64,000 bases of DNA from positions 76,896,494-76,960,493 of the forward strand of contig CM038221.1 of assembly GCA_021442155.1 (NCBI GenBank), given 5' to 3'. The stretch comes from Cymbidium sinense. Taxonomy: Eukaryota > Streptophyta > Magnoliopsida > Asparagales > Orchidaceae. The notes under the pieces are model-generated. The model saw nothing but the letters and a program-made list of their open reading frames with translations. It had not been told where the DNA came from and did no database searches. Both the position numbers and the translations under genes were made by a program. Positions 37,311-64,000 of this stretch are shown here, piece by piece (within the stretch, counting starts at the first letter, position 1; every line of letters begins with the position of its first letter).

Positions 37311-38750
37311 AGAAAATAGAAAGTAAATAAGCGCACTTACACAAGAAAAGCAAAGAGCGCCAAAAAAGTAATGACAGCAATGAATTAACCCAACCCCCCC
37401 AGTAAATATTTATATAAGGGAAAATTTTAAATTTTTGAGGTGATGTCAAATCAAAAATTAAATGCGAAGATGCCCTGGTCTTCTCGCCACATTACAAAAT
37501 TTTGCAAACTTTGGCACCATAAATTAGACAAGACCACTCAAACTCGATGCATTTGTGAATGTGGATCCGACTCATCACACTATTCAAAAACTCTAAGAGT
37601 GAGCATGACTATCATTCAAAACAAGATAAAGATATCTAAGAAAACAAGCATAACCGCCACATCATTTACAATGTTCATATAAGGAAACTGAAGTCAGCAC
37701 GTGTAAAAAGAAAACAGCAAAGGTATGCAAAAGAAAAATAAAATTGAACTCAACAAATAAAAAATTTATTACAAATTCAACTCGTTATTAGAATGCATGT
37801 ATCGTAATGCATTTATTACAACCCTTACTACAGCATTACATACATTTACTTATCAAAGAAATGCCTAAATAAATAATCTAACATTACATCTTGAGATATC
37901 AATCACTCACCACCAATGACAAATTTGGAAGATCATACTAACTTGTCACAATGGCAAGAAGTGATAATCTTTGCACATGGTTCCAGTAGCTCCTTGCGTA
38001 GTGACTTATGGTCGCAGTCACACCTTACTCCAATAAAGTTATACTCAACTACAAGCCAACTAAGTTGGCCTACAAGCTAGGACTTCAACCTCCCAAGCGA
38101 GATACTCTTCTCGCTTATCACGTGGGGCTCTTAAGTTGACACCAGGAGTATCACTGGTCCCTGATCTTGATTGTAAGAAAAAGAACACTTTACTCGTATC
38201 GGAGAAGAGGACACACACTGCTTGCCCAATTCTAAAAGAACTTCCTAAAGAGTTGGGCAAGAAGAACTTGTCACGTCGCCTCCCTTAACAATTGGATCAC
38301 CCCTACAGAATATAATAAGGCACCAGAATCAAGAAACTCCCTATTCAAAACACTCATTAGCAAAGTAATAAGGCATTCCATTTGACTGGTCATCCTATGC
38401 TCAAAAGCCAATTGCAGGATCAGAGAAGTATCATGCCCACTAAGTGAATCCTAGGTTTATCGAAGCAAGAATGTTTCAACTCATATGAAGAAAACTCATC
38501 AAGAAATAGAAGACTTACACTAGCAATGGACAACAGCTAACCACTCTCCATCTGCAAACAATAACTTGTCAAAAACCCTACATGTAAGCAATCATAATTT
38601 TAAATACTAATACTGACATTAGGACCTAATCTTATATCGTCCTCAAGTACTAAACTCTAGACCCAACCTGACCCATTATGTTGACCTTAATAAACCTTTA
38701 GGAGGAACCTATGCACTAGGGTCACTTGTTAATATTTCCTATATCATAAG
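37311..38750. other. Retroelement-like flank, unassigned
   Basis: This is AT-rich with a moderately GC-richer block at 38,000-38,300 that gives a 66-codon minus-strand frame (38,060-38,260). A C7 run lies at 37,390. No LTR partner or protein family was recognised. Confidence 0.35.
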
Positions 38751-38753
38751 TTT

Positions 38754-39893
38754 GACTTTAGCCAACTCTAGAATAAACCTCTTTCACAGCTTTGGTACAA
38801 CCACTCTCTGGTGGTTGTAAGTGTTGATCCTAAGTAATCAATCAATCGCATTGATCCAATTATGCATATAATTGATCATGAGACTCTTTAAAAGTTTATC
38901 ATGAAACTCTGATGATTAGTTGACTATCCTAAAAATCAGTCTGAGAAATTTGACTCATGGTTGAGTCAAAGGTACCCATCTGCCTTTACACATTTAGGTC
39001 TTGAACCGAGTGACTACCCCGCAATTGATAAATCACCCTAAATATTCAACTTTGGTATGTTCCTAGCAAAATTATGAATCAAATAACTATTAGAAACTTT
39101 TATTATATGCCTTGTTGACAAAATATTAAGGAAATCAAACTTTAGCCCAGTCTAGGTCAACCTTAGGCTTAAATTGAACTCAAACTCGTGAACTTCTCAT
39201 TGACCATTTCAAATTAGTTAATGAATCTATAGATGACTTTAGCCAACTCTAGAATAAGCCTTTTCACTTTGAAAAATAACTGTAAGTGTTGATTAAGTAA
39301 ACAATCCATCACATTGATCCAATTATGCATATAATTGATCATGACAACCAACATGAACAACAAGCCTTAATAAAATGACTACATGAATCCTTCGCCTCCA
39401 TTGCCTATTATGTGTCAAATTCTCATTTAATACTACTAAGATCATTTTTATATCTTAACCAAGTCTTTTTGGTTAAAAAAAAGTATCCATCACATTGAAA
39501 TCCACATATAATCCTTTAAATCATATAATTGATCATGAGACTCTTTAAAAGTTGATTATGAAACTCTAATGATTAGTTGACTATCCTAAAAATCAATCTA
39601 AGAAATTTGGCCAATAGTTGAGTCAAAGTACCCATCTGCCTTTATACCCATTTAGGCCTTGAACCAAGTGACTACCCCCCAATTGGTAAATCACCCTAAA
39701 TATTCAACTTTAGAATGTTCCTAGCAAAATTATGAATCAAATAACTATTAGAAACTTTTAATATATGCCTTGTTGACAAAAGATCAAGGAAATCAAACTT
39801 TAGCCCAGTCTAGGTCAACCTTAGGCTTAAATTGAACTCGAACTCATAAACTTCTCATTGACTACTTCAAATTAGTTAATGAATCTGTAGATC
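38754..39893. repeat. Tandem duplication, 481-bp unit, second copy interrupted
   Basis: 'GACTTTAGCCAACTCTAGAATAA' at 38,754 recurs at 39,235. The body ('GATTAGTTGACTATCCTAAAA' to 'AATTAGTTAATGAATCT') at about 38,912-39,229 recurs at 39,570-39,889 with few differences. The second copy carries an RTE tail insertion at about 39,354-39,478. Confidence 0.88.
39354..39478 (-). mobile_element. RTE-type LINE tail fragment
   Basis: This is a 125-bp piece of the RTE 3' end: plus strand 'GAACAACAAGCCTTAAT', 'TGTGTCAAATTCTCATTTAA', 'AACCAAGTCTTTTTGG', colinear with 24,555-24,690 but with an internal deletion. It lies inside the second 481-bp unit, with an imperfect duplication of 'CATCACATTGA..CATATAATTGATCATGA' on both sides. 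Confidence 0.75.
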
Positions 39894-40640
39894 TGAAGAA
39901 TGACTCTTTTTCATGAAAACCTAGTGCCCAAAAGTTATCACACAAAGTCAAGTTCTAATGTATTCCTTGCCCATCCTTAGGCTCCCCAATTTCTTCAAAG
40001 TATTCAAAGTCATACAGATACATCCTGGGTTGGTATAGGTGACATCTTAAGCGAAAAAAAAATCACCTTTTGCATTCTATAATGAATAATTGAATGACGT
40101 GAAACAAAAGATTGTTTACCTATAATAAAAAAAATTATTTTATCATTCATTCTTTAAAATATTAGTCATTATCTTCTGTATCAAAGGTTCATTATTAATA
40201 TAGACTATCATGCCCTAAAATATATTAATGCCCAAAAGAAACTATATCATATCCACGCAAAATGGGTAAAGTTCCTACAAGATTAAACATTTATTCTAAA
40301 ATATAAACTTGGACCTAAAATAAATCTTTTGATGCATTATTTAGGATTACCTTAGTACTTACCTCTTTAGGTTACAATTCCTGGAGTAATGAAAGAGGAT
40401 TACAAATCATGCATAATTTTTAACTAATCTTCCTAAAATGCAAGCACCAAAAAAATTGATATCTTAAGATGCTATCCGTAGTAAACACCTGTTTAGTTAT
40501 TAATGGATATCTTTCTAAGGGGAAACAACTATGTATATCTAAATCTATGTTGAAGAGTTTTTTAATATCTAAGTTGCATGGGGGATAGCAAGTTACCAAC
40601 ACAAGGGCAAGACTATAAATTTGGTAGAGAGTATATTTTA
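39894..40640. other. AT-rich stretch, nothing recognised
   Basis: There are no open frames of note, no repeat partner in the window and no motif. Confidence 0.4.
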
Positions 40641-40649
40641 TTGGTTCTC

Positions 40650-41225
40650 TCTAAGAAGCAATATTCAGAAGTTAGCAATCCAATGCTTGTCATGCAAAAG
40701 ATAAAAGCTACTAAACAAAACTTAGGTAGATATATAGCCCTCCCAATCTCTTAAAATTCTAGGAAGAATTGGTGATGGATTTTGTGCGAGGACTACCTGG
40801 GATGGTTAAAGGTTTTGATAGCATAGTAGTTGTGATTGATAGATTTTAAAAAGTTAGCCCACCTTCAAAGCCTTCACGCTAATATCAGAGAACAAATAAA
40901 AAAATATAATTTAGAATATACTAATACAATAAATAAATAAATATAATTTAGAATATACTAATACAACAAATAAAAATAAATTTATCATAAAATATGATAA
41001 AAAGGACTATTTATATATGAGAATTCAACCCGAGAGATACCCCGCATCTAGATTTTAGAAGCAGCTAGAGTTGTTGCCCATTTAAAATTGTTAAGAAATT
41101 TGGAGCAAATGCTTATCATCTAAATTAGACTAATGACCTGCTCATTAATCTAATCTTTAACATCGAAAATCTTTTGCCAATTTGAGGGACTAACCAAAAT
41201 CTAGATATAAAATCCAATATCTTTG
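40650..41225 (+). pseudogene. Ty3/gypsy integrase pieces (second lineage)
   Basis: The 40,700-40,860 frame reads KQNLGRYIALPI, then LVMDFVRGLPGMVKGFDSIV and VVIDRF, matching the chromovirus-type core 'WExISMDFVxGLPxxxxGxDSIxVVVDRFSK'. After an AT-rich insertion, 41,085-41,220 reads IGANAYHLN, NDLLINLIFNIENLLPI ('AYxLDLPxxxxIHxVFNVxxLxPY'). Both catalytic Asp pairs are partly kept (MDF, VIDRF), but the rest is missing. Confidence 0.75.
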
Positions 41226-42840
41226 CAAGAAGAAAATAATTATTAGCTGCAGGTAGACCCTCAGCCCACCTTCCTAGAGTTAGATTCCATTATCACTAAT
41301 GAGAATAATACAAGCTGACAAGGAGAATATAGAATCATAAATAAATAAATATAATGATCACTTAGTGAAGATAATTAAATAAATCAGAATTAAAGAAGCC
41401 AGTCATGAACTTGTTGAGGATTACCTAGATTTTAATTCTATAAAGTAGAGTTCATTTGAGCCCATAAGAATTGATGCAAAACATAAAAGAGACAAAGGAT
41501 ACTAGAAGAAGCCCAAAGAAATTTTCAATGTCTTTGGACAAAATCATAAGCAAGGCCCAAGCCCAAACTAATATAATGATGGATGTTAAACTTTTGACCA
41601 ATATTTAGACTTTTGAGAAATGTAAATTTCTTTTTAAAATGCATGTATGAGTTGTAAAGAATTTTCTAGAAGGGGCATCAAGGCAAATGGCCATTGATGG
41701 AATAAAATTTGCCAAAAATATATGATATCCTTCTTTTTCCTCATTAGTCACTTCCACCTCCAAAAGATTCTCCCTCAAAAACGATTTGAATTTTAAATAA
41801 TAAGTATTAGAGTATAAATAAGACTATAAAAAAATGAAAGAAATCAATTTTGAATGCTTGCAAAATTCTAGAGTTTACGAATTCTTCGTGTTTTATGGTC
41901 CCCCTCTCTCTTAAGAGATTCCTAATGGAAGTTGTAATCTTCACCCTCCTCTCTCAAGGCTTAAATTCTAGTATTCTTAATAACCCTCTCACCTTTCTTC
42001 CAAGCCCCTACCTTGAACGCAAGTGTCTTGGAAACCTCCTTATAGCCAATGCCCACAACTCCTCTTCATTCTCCTAGTTTTCATAAATTCAACCTCCAAA
42101 CCCTCAAATTTCATCACCTCACCACTATAAACTTCATAACACATTTAGATCTACTCTCCCACTCATTCAAAGCCTAACCACACCATCTCCAGCAAAAAAC
42201 CAAAACTATACCGCTTCTTCTCCCATTAGGCCAACAATGTCCTGACATGCCTCCCTCGACACCTAGTAGACCTCCACATCCCACGAACCCATAAACCATA
42301 TCTCCACTCACCCAATAACTCTTCCTTACACCCTACAACATAAAACAACAACCCACATTCCATCTTAGCCACCACTACCATTATAAAAAAATAGTCCCCA
42401 TAGCATACACCAAGCCTAATCACCCTTGGCTGACCCCTCAGCCCTATGTATCCCAACCAAAATAAGCCCATCTACTCCAGGTCAACCCTACACCTCATCA
42501 AATCCCCAATGTCCTTAAAAAACAAAAAAGATAATTTTTAACACACTCCTGAACCCACACAACCTTGACTACCTCCATTGCATGCAAGGTCCACAAACTA
42601 GCTCAGCATTTGCATGCAACGTCCATCTTTAAGTCTAGAGCTTGCATCCCCATTCTCCACCTCCACAGCATCATTTGAGAGGTCAAGAAACTCCCACATT
42701 AGTGGACTACTTTCCCTTGGTGTCTACACTCCACCCCTAACATTTTTATTGTTCATAGTCATATGCCAACACAAACAAACTTCAAAATAAAAGTATAAAG
42801 AGGCTATTCTATGCAATCACCAAAATATCAAAAAGTCTCC
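41226..42840. other. C-rich (plus strand) spacer, unassigned
   Basis: From 41,930 to 42,720 the plus strand is unusually C- and A-rich and G-poor (CACCTC, CCCAC words). It yields chance frames on both strands (plus 41,850-42,077, minus 42,226-42,471). It could be the leader or LTR of the preceding gypsy fragment; no family is recognised. Confidence 0.35.
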
Positions 42841-42849
42841 TAAAAAGGG

Positions 42850-43655
42850 CTACTTTACACTAAGATTGTGCACATATATCTGGAAGCATTCTCCAATCTC
42901 GATAATGTTGGATCAATTGAAGACATGAAGTTAACTTTAACATATTGCATTTTTTGTTAGGAACAACCCAATCAACAGGAAAAGTAAGAAACGTCCTATT
43001 ATGACCGAATCTAGCATTAAGGTTGAATATAAAGCTATTGTTCATTCTAATTGTGAATGAAATGTGCAAGGACTCTTAATTGAGTTTGGTTTTCATTACT
43101 AGACCCATAATTCTATATTATGATAATCATGTTGCAAAATGATGGTGGAATAGATGGAGATGTTATTAGTAGAATTCAAGTTGGATGGTTGAAGTGGAGG
43201 AATGCATCTAGCCTATTATGTGATAGAAAGTTCCACTTAAACTTAAGGAAAAATTTTATAAGATGGTGGTAAGACGCAATGACTTATGGTGAGAATGTTG
43301 ACCAATAAAAGAGAAAGACTAAGTTAAGTGTTATAGAGATGAGGATGCCCGTGTGGATGAGTGGCTTTACTCTTAAAGATAGAAAATGAGTATGTTCAAA
43401 AAGTTGGAGAAACCATGGTAAATAAGATTGGGGAGAGTCGCCTTAGATGGTTTGGCCACATAAAGCGTCGGCCATCCAGATGACAGAGAGATACATTAGA
43501 TTTGCCTTATGTTAAGAAAGGTAGAAGTAGACCTAAAAGACTTGGTTAAGATGTATAAAAAATGATCTTAGTATACTTGAATTAAATGAGAATTTGACAC
43601 ATAATGGACAATGAGAAGGATTCATGTAGCCGACCCCACCTAGTGGGATTAAGGC

Positions 43656-43687
<32 letters not shown>

Positions 43688-43925
43688 GATAATCATGTTG
43701 CAAGTTTACATTGCCAATAATCAAATGTTTCATGAAAGAATCAAATATATTGAGGTCGATTATCATTTCTTTCATATGTTGTCGCCTAAAAAGATTAGCT
43801 CTCATGTACTCTAGTTCAAAATAAGTTGTTGACATTTTAACAAAAATTATAGATTACTTATCTTTCTCTTGATTAAACAATGTGATGGAACTAACTGATA
43901 TACATGCTTTAACTTGTGGAGGAGT
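42850..43925 (+). pseudogene. Ty1/copia RNase H, split by an RTE
   Basis: Before the insert: RKSKKRPIMTESSIKVEYKA, then IVHSNCE and SILCDN ('SRSSxEAEYRAL...CE..WL...L...LYCDNxAA'). After the insert (43,688 on): a HVASLH-like stretch, then in another frame MFHERIKYIEVDYHF ('HERTKHIEVDCHFVR'), and TCGGVLT-like sequence near 43,915 ('RGGV' end). This is the terminal domain of a copia polyprotein, directly upstream of a purine stretch and TGTTAACATGG. Confidence 0.85.
43138..43687 (+). mobile_element. RTE-type LINE, 3' end, 550 bp
   Basis: This is the C-terminal part of the RTE ORF: DGGIDGDVISRIQVGWLKWR, NASSLLCDRK, then in other frames RLRWFGHIKRR-like and GRSRPKRLG-like pieces, ending at the 'CCCCACCTAGTGGGATTAAGG' terminus and a (TTG)9 tail. 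Flanking target duplication: GATAATCATGTTGCAA at 43,122-43,137 and 43,688-43,703, perfect over 16 bp. It is severely 5'-truncated, and the perfect duplication suggests it is among the younger insertions here. Confidence 0.92.
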
Positions 43926-44080
43926 GTTAACATGGAGAAATGCCAAAATAGGAATATTGTATATATTTGACAAGTGTAGATTATTTAAGTGTTTCCTATA
44001 ACATTATACTCATTCCCCTCTTACATATAAGACAATTCTCTAGTAAATAAGGCACACAAGTCCCTTTCCCTCATAAGAAC
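43926..44080 (+). mobile_element. Probable copia 3' LTR start
   Basis: TGTTAACATGGAG follows GTGGAGGAG directly after the copia RNase H end, the usual place of polypurine tract plus LTR. The LTR's far end is not defined, because no second LTR copy lies in the window. Confidence 0.45.
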
Positions 44081-45034
44081 TAATGAATTAGATTTAAAAG
44101 AAAGGGATCAAAGCATTAGTAAGTTTAAAACACGAGGATCAACCTATATTTCACCTAAAAAGAAATTCCTTAAAAGGAACACAAAGGTTGATTAATAGTA
44201 AGATTATTTATTTCATGTCATTCATTCAAACTTTCATTACATTAAAAAAGCAAGAATCATCAAAATGAATCAAAAGGGTGGTTAAATTCCAAAATAGTCA
44301 CTCAACAATTTTAATGAGGTCAATTTACGCATAGATTATCCCACTTCTCCAAAATTGATATAAAATGATAACTCAATAACTAAATTAGGACCAATTTGTA
44401 TAATTAAGAAACTAAATTGAGATCAAATTTGTATTGCAATTTCTACGTAAGGAACCATTTTGGATTAATCTTTATAATCAAAGGACTAATTAGAGAAATA
44501 TGATACTCTAAGACTAAATTAGCCAAAAAAATAGACAAAGAACTATTTTGGGAATCACTTTAAATCAACAGTATGGCACGTAAAAGAGTAATGGGCATAG
44601 TTTGGTAATAATTACAAGTTCACCTAAGTGACATAAGAATATCACAAGAAAACTCAAGCCAAGAAAATCAAATACAACCTAGTGGCTAAGTTAATAAATA
44701 ACAGCTCTTTTAAAAGAACCACATAAATAAACACAAATAAAAAAATAGATAAATGGTAGAACATTTATAAATATTACTGCTATTAAACAATTTATTATAA
44801 GTTCACTATCCAATTTTAGAAAAGAAAAATCTAAAAAAATAAAAATAAAATGCAATTATCCAAATATGTAACCAATAAGACCATGAAATATTTATTTTCA
44901 TTGAACACCTGGAACAACAATTAGTTAATTTTATCCATATAAATTATGCTTAAAATATGTACATTGATCTAAGAACAGATATGAAATTATATGATTTCAT
45001 CATGGCATAATAATTCATATAATGATAGCCATAC
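44081..45034. other. COQ3 intron 4 start or 3' flank, AT-rich
   Basis: This stretch is downstream of COQ3 exon 4. Diverged phrases about 'CTAAATTAG(G)ACCAA' and 'AAAGGACTAATTAG' recur (44,300-44,560). No further COQ3 exon, such as an EVIEH-type motif, was found on the minus strand here. Confidence 0.45.
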
Positions 45035-62708
<17,674 letters not shown>

Positions 62709-63060
62709 GTCTATCAGGGTGATGGAAGCAGTGGGGAACCGCGATTCCTACGAGAAGGTCGAGAAGGCAACCGAACGAAACTTTTAACCTGCCTATATCT
62801 AAGATTTAAGATGGGAAAAAGTAGGTGGGATCTGATATATGTGAATGATAAATATGATATTAAACTCTCATGAAATTAGTTATAATATTCTCATTCACAA
62901 AGATCGATAAAGTGTTTAACCTGCCCTATACGCGGTAGTACAGTGAGTCAGCAGATTGGGCTTACCGACGATTCAACGGGCAACGGGCAACGGGCAACGG
63001 GCAACGGGCAACGGGCAACGGGCCGGGTCGGTGCAACCCTGAACTAGGCTGCCGCAAAGC
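62709..63060 (-). promoter_or_regulatory. COQ3 5'UTR and proximal promoter region
   Basis: The region just upstream of the ATG is GC-richer (62,709-62,790), then AT-rich (62,790-62,920), then a GC-rich repeat block (62,974-63,060). Several TATA-like words exist on the minus strand, but I cannot single out a start site. Confidence 0.4.
62974..63022. repeat. Heptamer repeat CAACGGG x7
   Basis: Seven perfect consecutive copies of CAACGGG (minus strand CCCGTTG), followed by CCGGGTCGG. It lies about 270 bp upstream of the COQ3 start codon. Confidence 0.97.
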
Positions 63061-63122
63061 CGATCCGGATTTCGGATCATTTTCAGATCGAACCCTTAAT
63101 TAGTTGGTCAACCTGCATTTGA

Positions 63123-63173
63123 TTCAGGTGCAGTAGCATTTATACATTCAGGTGCAGTAGCATTTATACAGGT
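63123..63173. repeat. Short tandem duplication, about 24 bp
   Basis: 'ATTCAGGTGCAGTAGCATTT' with ATAC occurs twice in a row; the second copy is followed by a further CAGGTG. Confidence 0.93.
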
Positions 63174-64000
63174 GATGATAACGAGTAGGACTTGGTCTCA
63201 AGAATTGGCACGAGATTCATATTTGTTGTAATCGTGTTCAATCAACATTAATCAATAATTCAACGCAGATCACAGAACAACTCAGATCAATTTGAACCTA
63301 TTTAGGGCATTTTTTTTATTATTTTACTATTTTAGGATTATTTTTTTGCAACTTTTTATATTGTAAAATTGCTTTTTTATAACAAATATTTTAGTATGTC
63401 ATAGCCCTAAATAGTTATTATTTGATTATTTTGAAAAAGATGTTATTTGTAATATTAAAATAATTATAAAAAAATTGCAACAACTTTAAAATCACATTTA
63501 TGAAAAATTATAGATGCCCAAAAGAGACCTTTAATTTTTAAACCATAGTGAGAGAACTCAATCTTCTTGTATGTTGTGAGAAAAACAAATGAGTAAAATA
63601 TTATAACTCAAATTAAAGTGATGTGGATTCAAAGTTAGAGTGTTATTTTGAGGGGTTATATAAAAAATAATTTATTTTGGGCAGAATTTTGAGCTTTTTA
63701 GCACACAACTTTCTACTGATTACGGCTTCGTTCGGCTAAGCTTTTATGCTTAAAAATTTAGTTTAAAAGTGTTTACACAAACTACCTCCATATATCTTGG
63801 CGCAAAGTTTTTGTTTGAATAGCTTTTACGATTTAGGTTGATTCATATTAAAATAGGAAATGATCAAAAGATCTCATTTTTTGAGAAAGCAAAAAAATGC
63901 GGTAAAGTGAGGGGGCAATTAAGACATTTCCTGTAACGGAGAGCATAAAGAAGGCGTTCATTTCAAAATGAGCTACTATTTAACAAGAAAGCAAGATTCA
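63174..64000. other. AT-rich flank, possible MITE start at 63,720
   Basis: Mostly homopolymer-rich A/T sequence. 'CGGCTTCGTTCGGCTAAGC' at 63,721 resembles the 'TGTTTGG' style of MITE ends, but the partner end would lie outside the window. Confidence 0.3.

Noticed and set aside
43533..43835. 100-codon minus-strand frame with poly-Gln
   Set aside because: It is the antisense of the RTE (TTG)n tail plus copia sequence.
62974..63022. Telomere-like repeat
   Set aside because: CAACGGG differs from plant telomere units (TTTAGGG, TTAGGG) and the array is only 49 bp.

Overview
This window is nuclear DNA of a flowering plant with a repeat-rich genome. It is AT-rich and intron-split, with plant-type Ty3/gypsy, Ty1/copia and RTE retroelements, hAT and Tourist-like DNA elements, and captured fragments of typical plant genes (PLS-class PPR, LL-diaminopimelate aminotransferase, dual-specificity phosphatase). 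The species cannot be read from the sequence. The only host gene that looks alive is the 5' part of mitochondrial COQ3 on the minus strand: exons 1-4 lie at 62,413-62,708, 47,039-47,128, 45,518-45,596 and 45,035-45,112. Intron 1 is about 15.3 kb and packed with mobile DNA. The C-terminal exons were not found, so they lie left of the window or the locus is truncated. || Region 1-16,473 reads as one degenerate Ty3/gypsy element (element A, plus strand): the 3' part of a 5' LTR (1-1,445), a broken internal region, a tandem-repeat-rich 3' noncoding region with a polypurine tract (to 11,891), and a 4.6 kb 3' LTR (11,892-16,473). A second LTR of the same family (3,632-8,455, minus) sits as a solo insertion inside element A's RNase H, with a CAGG(G/A) target duplication. 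|| Region 16,474-21,985 holds microsatellites, an RTE tail, a copia integrase remnant and an RTE endonuclease remnant. Region 21,985-33,800 is element B, a second Ty3/gypsy polyprotein (gag, protease, RT, RNase H, integrase) broken by an RTE copy (24,541-26,505), by a 4.4 kb solo LTR of the element A family (28,363-32,794, AAAAG target duplication) and by a Tourist-like MITE (33,241-33,519). Region 33,800-38,300 looks like element B's 3' flank, with an antisense coding remnant. Region 38,750-44,080 has a tandem duplication, gypsy integrase pieces and a copia RNase H split by an RTE with a 16-bp target duplication. || Region 45,035-64,000 is COQ3 and its upstream flank. || The most notable observation: LTRs of this unusually long family carry different contents at about the same place, 0.6-1.1 kb from the LTR 5' end and in LTR sense. 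One carries a phosphatase pseudogene. Another carries fused aminotransferase and PPR fragments. A third carries a pyrimidine-rich leader of unknown origin. The host fragments read through without introns, which suggests RNA-level gene capture into the LTR.
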